Source: an uncultured Rhodanobacter sp.
GTDB lineage: Bacteria; Pseudomonadota; Gammaproteobacteria; Xanthomonadales; Rhodanobacteraceae
DNA: 14,771 bases
NCBI GenBank assembly: GCA_903827735.1
Contig: CAIKJM010000495.1
Span: forward strand, 1 to 14,771
Direction: 5' to 3'
Part shown: one piece after another, positions 7,177-13,302 of the stretch
How positions within the stretch are numbered: position 1 is the first letter of the stretch
Layout of the letters: the number at the start of each line of letters is the position of its first letter
The notes under the pieces: generated by a model
Database searches by the model: none
What the model was told of the DNA's origin: nothing
The model's input: the letters and a program-made list of their open reading frames with translations, nothing else
Made by a program: the position numbers and the translations under genes

Positions 7177-8028
7177 ATGAAGAAGAAACTGGCTATCAGC
7201 TTCGCAGCCAGAACAAGCATGGCGGGCGCGTTAGCGTCCGCCATGTTTTTTGCGTCCGCGGTTACCGCGCAGGACTCGCGTCTGAGTCTTGCCGACCGCG
7301 TCACGCGACTGGAGCAGCAGGCGCAGAACAAGGACCAGGGCGGTATCGGCATGGTCAACCAGATGCAGCAACTGCAGGCCCAGGTGCAGCAGCTGCAGGG
7401 TCAGATCGAGGAACTGCAGCACAGCCAGCAGCAGCTCGACGACAAGAACAAAGCCCAGTACGGCGATATCGATGCGCGTCTGAGCCGGCTCGAAAGCAGC
7501 GGTGCGGGCGCCAATGCCGCCAAGCCGCCGGCCAACGAGCCACCCGCACCACCCCAGAATAATCCACCGGCGGTTGCGCCACCGGCCGCCGCTGCGATCG
7601 CGCCGGCCGGCGCCGCCGCCAGCCCTGCCGCGGCTGATCCTGGTGCGGCGGCTGCTTACGATGTCGCCTTCAAGGCGATTCGCGCGGGCGACTATGTGTC
7701 GGCATCGCGCGATTTTCGTGGCTTCATCCAGAAATATCCGAGCGATGCGCTGACACCCAACGCGTTCTACTGGCTCGGCGAGTCGTACTACGCCACGATG
7801 AATTATCCGGTAGCCGTCGAGGCGTTCCAGCATCTGCTGACTCAGTTTCCGCAAAGTGAAAAGGCACCCGACGCCTTGCTCAAGCTCGGCTACTGCCAGA
7901 TCGAGCTGAAGCAGGTACCGCAGGCCAAGGCGACGCTGACCGCGGTAGGCAGCAAGTATCCAGGCTCCAAGGCGGCTAGCCTGGCCAAGGAACGGCTGCG
8001 CCAGATCCAGCAGTCCTCGGCCAACTGA
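7177..8028 (+). CDS. cpoB: CpoB/YbgF, Tol-Pal cell-division coordinator
   Basis: Periplasmic TPR protein that binds TolA and coordinates outer-membrane constriction with septal PBP1B activity in E. coli. 283 residues (E. coli 263). Seen: signal peptide 1-31 ending SAVTA before QDSRLS; an N-terminal glutamine-rich coiled coil about 38-107 (LEQQ, MQQLQAQVQQLQGQIEELQ), the trimerisation region of the family; a Pro/Ala-rich linker about 112-158, longer than in E. coli; and three TPR-like repeats about 160-280 (YDVAFKAIRAGDYVSASRDF, NAFYWLGESYYATMNYPVAVEAF, PDALLKLGYCQIELKQVPQA). The ATG is 9 nt after the pal stop with little Shine-Dalgarno match, so translation may depend on coupling to pal. queE begins 10 nt after its stop. 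Confidence 0.95.
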   Translation: MKKKLAISFAARTSMAGALASAMFFASAVTAQDSRLSLADRVTRLEQQAQNKDQGGIGMVNQMQQLQAQVQQLQGQIEELQHSQQQLDDKNKAQYGDIDARLSRLESSGAGANAAKPPANEPPAPPQNNPPAVAPPAAAAIAPAGAAASPAAADPGAAAAYDVAFKAIRAGDYVSASRDFRGFIQKYPSDALTPNAFYWLGESYYATMNYPVAVEAFQHLLTQFPQSEKAPDALLKLGYCQIELKQVPQAKATLTAVGSKYPGSKAASLAKERLRQIQQSSAN

Positions 8029-8038
8029 GGCCGTCGCG

Positions 8039-8731
8039 GTGAGTGCTGAAAATGCTCGCGTGGTCTCTGCCACGCCAGCCTCGCCGGTCGCCGAGCGGCT
8101 GCGCATCACCGAAATTTTCCATTCGATCCAGGGCGAGGCAGACGCCATCGGCTGGCGCACGGTGTTTGTGCGCCTTACCGGTTGCCCGTTGCGCTGCGTG
8201 TGGTGCGATACCGAGTATTCGTTCTACGGCGGCGACTGGCACGCGATCGACGACATTCTCGCCGAGGTCGCCAGACACGGCGTGAGGCATGTGTGCGTTA
8301 CCGGCGGCGAGCCGCTGTCGCAGAAGCGTTGCCTGATCCTGCTGAAAAAACTCTGCGATGCCGGCTACGACGTGTCGCTGGAAACTTCCGGCGCGATCGA
8401 CGTGGCCCCGGTCGATCCGCGCGTGCGCAAGGTCATGGATCTGAAGGCACCCGATTCCGGTGAGAGCGGGCGCAATCTCTGGTCGAACCTCGGTCACCTG
8501 CTGCCGCACGATCAAATCAAGATCGTGATCGCTAGCCGCACCGACTACGAATGGTCGCGCGCGATGCTGGAGGAGCACGCGCTGGCGCAGCGCTGCATGG
8601 TGCTATTTTCGCCCGTGCACGGTGCAGTGGAGCCGCGCGAGTTGGCCGAGTGGATCATCGAAGACAAGCTGCCGGTGCGGTTCCAGCTGCAGCTGCACAA
8701 GCTGCTATGGGACGACGCGGCTGGCAAATGA
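8039..8731 (+). CDS. queE: QueE, 7-carboxy-7-deazaguanine synthase (radical SAM)
   Basis: Radical-SAM enzyme converting 6-carboxy-tetrahydropterin to 7-carboxy-7-deazaguanine (CDG) in queuosine synthesis (EC 4.3.99.3). 230 residues. Seen: ITEIFHSIQGE substrate-binding start, the [4Fe-4S] motif CPLRCVWC (Cys49, Cys53, Cys56), TGGEP at 88-92 and SLETSG further on, and the C-terminal PVRFQLQLHKLLW. The start is GTG at 8039, supported by GAGG at 8027-8030, which overlaps the cpoB stop and lies 8 nt upstream; no ATG occurs in frame before the conserved core. About 20 residues precede the conserved core. It is probably part of the same transcript as cpoB. QueC, the next enzyme, follows after 171 bp; QueD is not in the window. 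Confidence 0.96.
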   Translation: MSAENARVVSATPASPVAERLRITEIFHSIQGEADAIGWRTVFVRLTGCPLRCVWCDTEYSFYGGDWHAIDDILAEVARHGVRHVCVTGGEPLSQKRCLILLKKLCDAGYDVSLETSGAIDVAPVDPRVRKVMDLKAPDSGESGRNLWSNLGHLLPHDQIKIVIASRTDYEWSRAMLEEHALAQRCMVLFSPVHGAVEPRELAEWIIEDKLPVRFQLQLHKLLWDDAAGK

Positions 8732-8902
8732 CTGTGCGTCGCTCATGAGAGAGACGATCGACAAGCGGCCATCCGTGGCCGCACGCTTCAAGAAAATCCG
8801 CGCTGTGGCCATGTTGCCGCAAGCGAAAGGAAACCCCGCGCCGGCCTGTGCTGCCGGTGGCGTTTATGGCCGGTGACCGGTCAACTTCGTGTGGAACATC
8901 TC
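8732..8902 (+). other. structured 171 bp gap between queE and queC
   Basis: No credible gene. It contains a perfect 7 bp stem with a TCCG (UNCG-type) loop at 8765-8782 (GCGGCCA/TGGCCGC). A second hairpin at 8837-8862 has core CCGGC/GCCGG with outer CGC/GCG pairing. A perfect 10 bp palindrome TGACCGGTCA lies at 8874-8883, 20 nt before the queC ATG. None has a T-tract. I see no preQ1-I or preQ1-II riboswitch signature, although the gene context would suit one. Confidence 0.5.
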
Positions 8903-9589
8903 ATGTCAGAAAAATCTTTACCTCGCGCCGTCGTGCTGGTCTCCGGTGGTATGGACTCGGCGGTCACCATCGCGCTGGCGCGCGAGCAGGGCTATCAGGT
9001 GCACGCGCTCAGTGTGGCCTACGGGCAGCGTCACAGCTCCGAGCTAGCTGCCTCCGCGCGCGTGTCGAGCATGCTTGGCGCGGTGGAGCACAAAACGGTT
9101 ACGGTGGATTTGCGCAGCATCGGTGGCTCCGCGCTGACCGCCGATATCGACGTGCCGCTGGACACCGTGGATAACACCGATATCCCGGTAACGTATGTGC
9201 CGGCGCGCAACACCATCATGCTGTCGATCGCGCTGGGCTGGGCCGAGGTGCTCGGCTCAAGCGACATCTGGTGCGGCGTCAACGCGGTGGATTATTCCGG
9301 CTATCCGGACTGTCGTCCCGCTTTTATCGAAGCCTTCGAAACGCTGGCCAATGTGGCGACCAAGGCCGGCGTCGAAGGTGCGGGTATCCGCATCCACGCG
9401 CCGCTGATGCGCATGGGCAAGGCCGATATCGCGCGCGAAGGTGAGCGCCTGGGCATCGATTTTTCCGCGACCGTCAGCTGCTACAACGCCGATAGCGACG
9501 GCCGCGCCTGCGGCCATTGCGACGCCTGCCGGTTGCGCGCGCAGGGCTTTCGCGACGCCGGTCTGACCGATCCCACTCGCTACGTGTGA
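8903..9589 (+). CDS. queC: QueC, 7-cyano-7-deazaguanine (preQ0) synthase
   Basis: ATP-dependent enzyme converting 7-carboxy-7-deazaguanine plus ammonia to preQ0 (EC 6.3.4.20), the step after QueE. 228 residues from this start (E. coli 231). Seen: PP-loop VSGGMDSA at residues 13-20 for ATP pyrophosphate binding, SVAYGQRH at 37-44, TYVPARNTIML at 97-107, the VNAVDYSGYPDCRP segment at 126-139, and a zinc site of four cysteines (193, 203, 206, 209) in SCYNADSDGRACGHCDACR. The ATG at 8903 is preferred because GGAA (8893-8896) lies 6 nt upstream and the protein starts close to the PP-loop as in the family. A GTG at 8873 would add ten residues of poor resemblance. It is followed by the tRNA-Lys gene. 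Confidence 0.96.
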   Translation: MSEKSLPRAVVLVSGGMDSAVTIALAREQGYQVHALSVAYGQRHSSELAASARVSSMLGAVEHKTVTVDLRSIGGSALTADIDVPLDTVDNTDIPVTYVPARNTIMLSIALGWAEVLGSSDIWCGVNAVDYSGYPDCRPAFIEAFETLANVATKAGVEGAGIRIHAPLMRMGKADIAREGERLGIDFSATVSCYNADSDGRACGHCDACRLRAQGFRDAGLTDPTRYV

Positions 9590-9601
9590 CCGTCTGTCTG
9601 C

Positions 9602-9630
9602 TTGTGCCCACGCGCCCCAGCCCGTAAAAT
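9602..9630 (+). promoter_or_regulatory. sigma-70-type promoter of tRNA-Lys
   Basis: TTGTGC (9602-9607, TTG matching the -35 consensus) and TAAAAT (9625-9630, 5 of 6 to the -10 consensus) are separated by exactly 17 bp. The predicted start near 9637 would leave a short 5' leader before the tRNA at 9653. Confidence 0.6.
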
Positions 9631-9652
9631 TGTGGGCTGGCTTTCGCTAGTC

Positions 9653-9728
9653 GGGTCGTTAGCTCAGTTGGTAGAGCAGTAGACTTTTAATCTATTGGTC
9701 CCGGGTTCGAATCCCGGACGACCCACCA
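9653..9728 (+). tRNA. tRNA-Lys, anticodon UUU
   Basis: A full cloverleaf can be folded by hand. Acceptor GGGTCGT (9653-9659) pairs with ACGACCC (9718-9724). D stem is GCTC/GAGC. Anticodon stem GTAGA/TCTAT (one G-U) carries loop CTTTTAA, with anticodon TTT at 9686-9688. The variable loop is 5 nt. T stem CCGGG/CCCGG carries loop TTCGAAT. Discriminator A9725 is followed by an encoded CCA. It decodes AAA/AAG lysine codons. It is not one of the queuosine-modified tRNAs (Asp, Asn, His, Tyr), so its place after queC has no obvious functional meaning. Confidence 0.98.
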
Positions 9729-9755
9729 TATCGACGTGCAAGCTTCAGCTGCAGA

Positions 9756-9785
9756 GCCCGCTACCAAGCGGGTTTTGTCATTTTT
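9756..9785 (+). terminator. intrinsic terminator after tRNA-Lys
   Basis: CCCGCT (9757-9762) pairs with AGCGGG (9767-9772) around the loop ACCA. TTTT follows directly and a second T5 run lies at 9781-9785. It is 28 nt past the tRNA CCA, as expected for a tRNA transcript end. Confidence 0.8.
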
Positions 9786-9865
9786 GTGGTCGCAAAAAAC
9801 GTCAGCGCATTTCAGCGACGTTCCCGGCATTTGATGATATTTCTGCGGTGCCCTCGCCTTAGGTG

Positions 9866-9882
9866 CGGCTCTAGCCGTTTTT
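9866..9882 (+). terminator. weak terminator-like hairpin
   Basis: CGGC (9866-9869), loop TCTA, GCCG (9874-9877), then five T. The stem is short, so it would be weak. It may be a backup to the terminator at 9756 or the end of an unrecognised small RNA. Confidence 0.35.
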
Positions 9883-9903
9883 CATCGGCGCGGTTGTGCC
9901 AGG

Positions 9904-9923
9904 CACCGTCAATGCAGACGGTG
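9904..9923. repeat. 7 bp perfect inverted repeat, 6-nt loop
   Basis: CACCGTC (9904-9910) and GACGGTG (9917-9923) flank AATGCA. No T-tract follows on either strand. Confidence 0.45.
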
Positions 9924-9985
9924 AACCTTGCGCTGGTTGGCTTAGACGAGTTGTTGCTACACGAAACACAACGCTGGTGCCGCAA

Positions 9986-10024
9986 TGGAATGGGCCATGT
10001 GTGATAACCACTTGGCCCATTCCA
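9986..10024. repeat. 12 bp perfect inverted repeat downstream of the - strand gene
   Basis: TGGAATGGGCCA (9986-9997) and TGGCCCATTCCA (10013-10024) are perfect reverse complements around a 15 bp spacer; an inner GTG/CAC pair may extend the stem past a T-T mismatch. It lies 41 bp beyond the stop of the - strand gene. It could act as a stem that blocks 3'-exonuclease decay or as a Rho-type end, since neither side has a T-tract. Confidence 0.65.
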
Positions 10025-10065
10025 CGAGCTTCATACTGATGAGCGCATGAGATATCGGTCAGGAG

Positions 10066-10584
10066 TCACTGCCCGCTAGCGCCACATGGAGGACAGTCCA
10101 GAGGGGTCGCAGGAGGCGTCGCGTGTGTGGTTGTTGCCTTCGGCGATGTCTTGGCGATGGCCGTCCATACGGTGCTGCCATCGCTCTGGTAGCGAGCCGT
10201 CAGCTGTACCTCGTTATCCTGATAGACGGTGACTGCCGGCGCGGTGTTGTTCAGTGCTGCTGCCAGCGGTTTTGTCGGGGTGGACACTCGCTGGGCATCG
10301 GCACCGAGCGGGAGCACGAGAAAATAGCCGTCAGCAGTGGCCAGCGTCGCACGCACTGTACCGACCAGATCATTGACCTGGATATATTTGACCTTGTCCC
10401 GCACGAATGCGTAGACGCGCCAGCCGGGTGCTGCACTGACATTCGTCATCTGCGGCCACGACTGCCCCAAACTCGGCGGTGGCTGAGGCGCTCCGGCCTG
10501 CCCCTGTGCCATGCACGGCAGCGCCACGATGCCGGTGATCAGTCCCACCAGTAATGATGTACGCCGTGCACTGTGTCGAATCAT
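10066..10584 (-). CDS. secreted 172-residue protein of unknown function with C-terminal CPPC
   Basis: I do not recognise this family. The start at 10584 is firmly supported: AGAGGT lies 6 nt upstream on the - strand (plus 10591-10596). It gives a typical signal peptide (MIRHSARR, hydrophobic core SLLVGLITGIVALP, then CMAQGQA) with likely cleavage near residues 26-30. The mature protein has a Pro-rich start (31-45), a compact middle of about 50-145 with alternating hydrophobic residues suggesting beta strands (GWRVYAFVRDKVKYIQVND, ADGYFLVLPLG), a Thr/Pro/Ala-rich tail, and CPPC at 164-167 six residues from the end. It is probably periplasmic. It lies 92 bp downstream of the MASE1 gene on the same strand, so the two may be co-expressed, although a possible -10 (TAGAAT, plus 10634-10639) sits in the gap. 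Confidence 0.7.
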   Translation of the reverse strand: MIRHSARRTSLLVGLITGIVALPCMAQGQAGAPQPPPSLGQSWPQMTNVSAAPGWRVYAFVRDKVKYIQVNDLVGTVRATLATADGYFLVLPLGADAQRVSTPTKPLAAALNNTAPAVTVYQDNEVQLTARYQSDGSTVWTAIAKTSPKATTTHATPPATPLDCPPCGASGQ

Positions 10585-10633
10585 GGTGTCACCTCTGTTT
10601 GGTAAGTCACATTTAACCGTCTTGTATCGAAGA

Positions 10634-10639
10634 ATTCTA
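10634..10639 (-). promoter_or_regulatory. possible -10 element before the secreted-protein gene
   Basis: On the - strand TAGAAT (5 of 6 to TATAAT) lies 50 nt before the ATG at 10584. I found no convincing -35 at the right distance, so this is tentative. Confidence 0.25.
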
Positions 10640-10676
10640 TAGCGCTGTCGTTCGGCACGTCGCGTCATCTAAGGCC

Positions 10677-12380
10677 TTACGCCGCGCGGGCAGTGGGTCG
10701 ATTTTTATGTTCGGCGTATACCGAATCCGGCTTGATGTCCGGTGTATCCAATAACGACACGCTGACGCGCTGCTGCCGCCTGTTAGAGCGCAACCTGCCT
10801 TGGTAGAGGCTCGCACGATCTCGCATACCGGCAAGATCCAGGCCCATGGCGCCCAGTCGGGACAAGAGCAAATGACTGCTTTTGGGTAACGCGATCAGCA
10901 GGGGCGGCGCCGCTGGCGGTTCGGGTTCGCCGACCACGGTCAGCATGGCCCATGGAATATTGCGCATTGGACCCACCATGGCCACGCGAACCTGGAGACG
11001 AATACACGGTGTGGCGGGCGATTGCATCAGCGTATAAGCCACCGCTTCGCAGGCCAGCCGATAAAGCGTCCACTGCGCCCCTGGCGTCAGCAGGGCCACC
11101 CGCTCCGATACGTGGTTATCGAACGTGACGCCATATTCTTCCATGGCATCGGCGATTGCGCCGGCCCGGAGCGCCGTCAGCAGCCCCAGGCGCGGCCATT
11201 TCCAGGGCGCGGGAAGAAAGCTTTCCTGCACCGAGGACGAGAAGCGCCGGACCAGAACCAACAGCGTGCGAAAGTAGTGCAGCTCTTTTTCCGGAAGCAC
11301 GCCGCGCACGCGTTCTAACAGGCGGTCATAGCCCTCCTGCATATATTCGTTGGCATGCCCCTGCATTTCCATGCCCCGGCGCAGGCGCAGTTCGCCCTGA
11401 TGGATTTCGCGCTGTGCCGCCTGCCGCACTTGCGTATGGTCAGTCGCCAGCTTCTGTTCCTGCTCATTGAGCGAGTTGATCTTCGCCCCCAGAGGCAGCA
11501 GCACCGAGAGAAAAATCGCCATGAAGTTCTGGGCGTTGATGATCCCGGGATCGTACTGTGCGGGCATGCTCAGCATAATTCCTATGCTCGCGGCAGTACC
11601 GCCCACGGCCGCGCCTTGCCAACCGTAGCGCACGGCCATCCATGCCACAGGCAAAAACAGGGCCATGCGTGCCGCTTGCCGCCACATGTCGCCCGCTACG
11701 CCCGCGCCCATAGCCGTTAGCAGCCCGACACAGGACAAACCCAACACAACGCCCTCGAGTAACAGCCGGCTGTGTCCCATTTCCCGTAACAGACTGCGCC
11801 AGGAATCTGCCCGGCGAGTGGCTTCGTGAACAGCGAGTGCCAGTGGCACGACTGTCAGGCAGCCGAGATAGTTTCCCAACACGTAGCGCGGTGCCCAGAG
11901 CCTGATCAGCGCAGGGCCGTTCTGCCCCGGCAGAAAGGTCAACGCGTATTGCCATGTGCCGTCTGCGGCTGTGAGCAAAGCAAAGGCGAATACGCAGCCT
12001 AGCAGCGCCACCATATGCTTGGCGCTGACCGATTCAAGTAAATACTTGCCGGATATGGCGCCGGGCAGATGCTCACGCAGCGGCCAAGCAACAATCATGG
12101 CAAATGCCGATATCGGAATAAGATGTATTAATGATCCGCCCCAGCCGTACTGGCCAAAACAGGCATAGGCGCCTGGGATCAATGCCATCACGTTGGCAAG
12201 TAGCAGGGCTGTCCATAAACGGCGCGGCAGCAGCAACACGCCGCCGAGCCAGATTCCAGCCTGAGGCATCCAGTGAGCGAAATAGACTAGTGATAGATGG
12301 CGCACCAAGAGGTACGCCCCGCAAAAGAATACGGCGACGAGCAATTGCTGCTGCCACGGTATCCTCATCCCCTTAAGCAT
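10677..12380 (-). CDS. MASE1-type membrane protein with degenerate histidine-kinase-like C-terminus
   Basis: 567 residues. An N-terminal integral-membrane sensor region of about eight helices (about 10-300) carries MASE1-like features near the start (FAHWMPQAGIWLGGVLLLPRRLW, residues 35-57). A glutamine-rich linker about 303-345 probably forms a coiled coil. The C-terminal part (about 350-545) resembles the dimerisation and ATPase region of NarX/LytS-type kinases: TLYRLACEAVAYTL (438-451) sits where the N-box is expected, and GLDLAGMRDRASLYQGRL (513-530) resembles the final G-box region. The N-box Asn is replaced by Tyr449, no ELHD-type phospho-histidine box is seen, and no DxGxG motif is present. 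It therefore looks like a non-catalytic pseudo-kinase. The start at 12380 has GGAGG 9 nt upstream (plus 12390-12394); an upstream ATG at 12425 lacks this support. No response regulator is adjacent. Confidence 0.8.
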   Translation of the reverse strand: MLKGMRIPWQQQLLVAVFFCGAYLLVRHLSLVYFAHWMPQAGIWLGGVLLLPRRLWTALLLANVMALIPGAYACFGQYGWGGSLIHLIPISAFAMIVAWPLREHLPGAISGKYLLESVSAKHMVALLGCVFAFALLTAADGTWQYALTFLPGQNGPALIRLWAPRYVLGNYLGCLTVVPLALAVHEATRRADSWRSLLREMGHSRLLLEGVVLGLSCVGLLTAMGAGVAGDMWRQAARMALFLPVAWMAVRYGWQGAAVGGTAASIGIMLSMPAQYDPGIINAQNFMAIFLSVLLPLGAKINSLNEQEQKLATDHTQVRQAAQREIHQGELRLRRGMEMQGHANEYMQEGYDRLLERVRGVLPEKELHYFRTLLVLVRRFSSSVQESFLPAPWKWPRLGLLTALRAGAIADAMEEYGVTFDNHVSERVALLTPGAQWTLYRLACEAVAYTLMQSPATPCIRLQVRVAMVGPMRNIPWAMLTVVGEPEPPAAPPLLIALPKSSHLLLSRLGAMGLDLAGMRDRASLYQGRLRSNRRQQRVSVSLLDTPDIKPDSVYAEHKNRPTARAA

Positions 12381-12484
12381 GCCGGTCTTCCTCCGTTGAA
12401 TGAACGGGTCTTGCACCAAATCCATGCTGCCGATAGGTCAGAGCTCTCTGAAAACCGGCAAACGTCGTCATTTCCCTTGGACTC

Positions 12485-12513
12485 AGTTAGCCTGCCGTCG
12501 CCTATCGTGTCAA
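12485..12513 (-). promoter_or_regulatory. possible promoter of the MASE1 gene
   Basis: On the - strand a perfect TTGACA (plus 12508-12513) is followed at 17 bp by CTAACT (plus 12485-12490), a poor -10. It lies in the 205 bp gap upstream of the gene, about 105 nt before its ATG. The -35 match is striking; the -10 match is not. Confidence 0.3.
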
Positions 12514-12527
12514 TGCGAAATAGTCCT

Positions 12528-12586
12528 AAGCGGCTACGGTGCTGGATCGTTTTGCAAGGTACTGACGCCCTTAGGGTAAGCCGCTT
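12528..12586. repeat. long-range inverted repeat overlapping the end of the VTT gene
   Basis: AAGCGGCT (12528-12535) and AGCCGCTT (12579-12586) are perfect reverse complements. Read on the - strand, a one-base bulge adds two more pairs, giving about 10 bp around a loop of about 40 nt. The loop contains a small CCCT-T-AGGG hairpin (12568-12576). One arm overlaps the last base of the VTT stop codon. No T-tract follows. Confidence 0.5.
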
Positions 12587-13302
12587 CAGTCTGTGGGCCC
12601 GTCGGTCTTCCGATAGCGTCGCGTGACCCGCTCGATCAATAGCGGCAGCAGCGCCAACGCTGCCAGTGCGCCCAGTGGTAGTAGCACTTCCCGGTGCATG
12701 AAAAGATCCATGCTGAAGCTGGAACTCTCGCTGAGCACGGTGCCAATGCCGGCACCGATCGAGGTTTCAAAAATCAGCGTAATGGTGCCGCCCAGCCAAG
12801 TCGCACCGATAAACAGCCACAGCGGGCAGCGCAGCCAGGCGAGCCCGACGGTGACGGGACCGAACGGCAGAATCGGCAGAAAGCGCAGGAATAGCGTGTA
12901 ACTCACCGGGTGGCGCTCGAACCCGTGGTGCAGTTTCGCCACGATCGCCGGCGGCCTATGGCTGCCGCTGCCAAAGGCATAGCGGCTGGCGAGGAAGAGG
13001 ATCAGCGAACCCAGCGTCAGCGCTATTGACGAACATAGGGTGCCTTCGACGACGCCGAAGGCAAAGCCGCCGGCGAGGATGACGATGATCATGCCGGGAA
13101 TGCCGGTACACGTGGTCAGCGTCAGCAGGCCGATGAAAACCAGCCGACTCATCCAGGGGTGCGCGGCGATGTGCGCATGGATCTGGACTTGATGCGCGAC
13201 CAGCCGCTGTGGCGTAAACCGATCGAGTGCGCCCGACGCAAACAGCACGATACCGGCCAGTATCAGCAGGATCAGCGGCAGCGAGGCGCGCAGGCGATTC
13301 AA
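12586..13302 (-). CDS. VTT-domain (TVP38/TMEM64, DedA-like) membrane protein
   Basis: 238-residue inner-membrane protein of the VTT/SNARE-associated superfamily; relatives are implicated in lipid scrambling or undecaprenyl-phosphate flipping, but this paralogue's substrate cannot be read from sequence. Seen: an N-terminal helix 8-24, further hydrophobic stretches at 55-80 and 87-107, the FGVVEG segment at 82-87, the re-entrant-type motif FLRFLPILPFGPVTVGLAW about 138-156, two later hydrophobic stretches, and a basic C-terminus. The only start that keeps the first helix is TTG at 13302, within a TTGA overlap with the stop of the deaminase gene, so re-initiation coupling is likely; a ribosome-binding site is not obvious. 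It is third in a glnS-deaminase-VTT run. Confidence 0.87.
   Translation of the reverse strand: MNRLRASLPLILLILAGIVLFASGALDRFTPQRLVAHQVQIHAHIAAHPWMSRLVFIGLLTLTTCTGIPGMIIVILAGGFAFGVVEGTLCSSIALTLGSLILFLASRYAFGSGSHRPPAIVAKLHHGFERHPVSYTLFLRFLPILPFGPVTVGLAWLRCPLWLFIGATWLGGTITLIFETSIGAGIGTVLSESSSFSMDLFMHREVLLPLGALAALALLPLLIERVTRRYRKTDGPTD

Larger units (their letters stand above)
9729..10065. other. 337 bp convergent intergenic region, hairpin-rich
   Basis: It lies between the + strand tRNA-Lys and the 3' end of a - strand gene. I see no credible gene; a 72-codon frame at 9786-10004 has no ribosome-binding site or recognisable protein. Besides the tRNA terminator it holds inverted repeats at 9798-9822 (AACGTC/GACGTT), 9866-9882 (CGGC/GCCG plus T5), 9904-9923 (CACCGTC/GACGGTG) and 9986-10024 (12 bp arms). 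Confidence 0.6.

Noticed and set aside
8732..8902. preQ1 riboswitch before queC
   Set aside because: Context is right, but I could not find the short H-type pseudoknot pattern or the A-rich tail of preQ1-I, nor the preQ1-II layout.
9706..9728. tRNA-Lys 3' end as an integration site (attB/attL)
   Set aside because: No integrase gene and no second copy of the tRNA 3' segment are visible in the window.
9786..10004. 72-codon + strand frame after the tRNA terminator
   Set aside because: Starts just past a terminator, lacks a ribosome-binding site and reads as random sequence.
10677..12380. active sensor histidine kinase
   Set aside because: The N-box Asn, the DxGxG motif and a phospho-acceptor histidine box are not found, so an active-kinase call is not supported.
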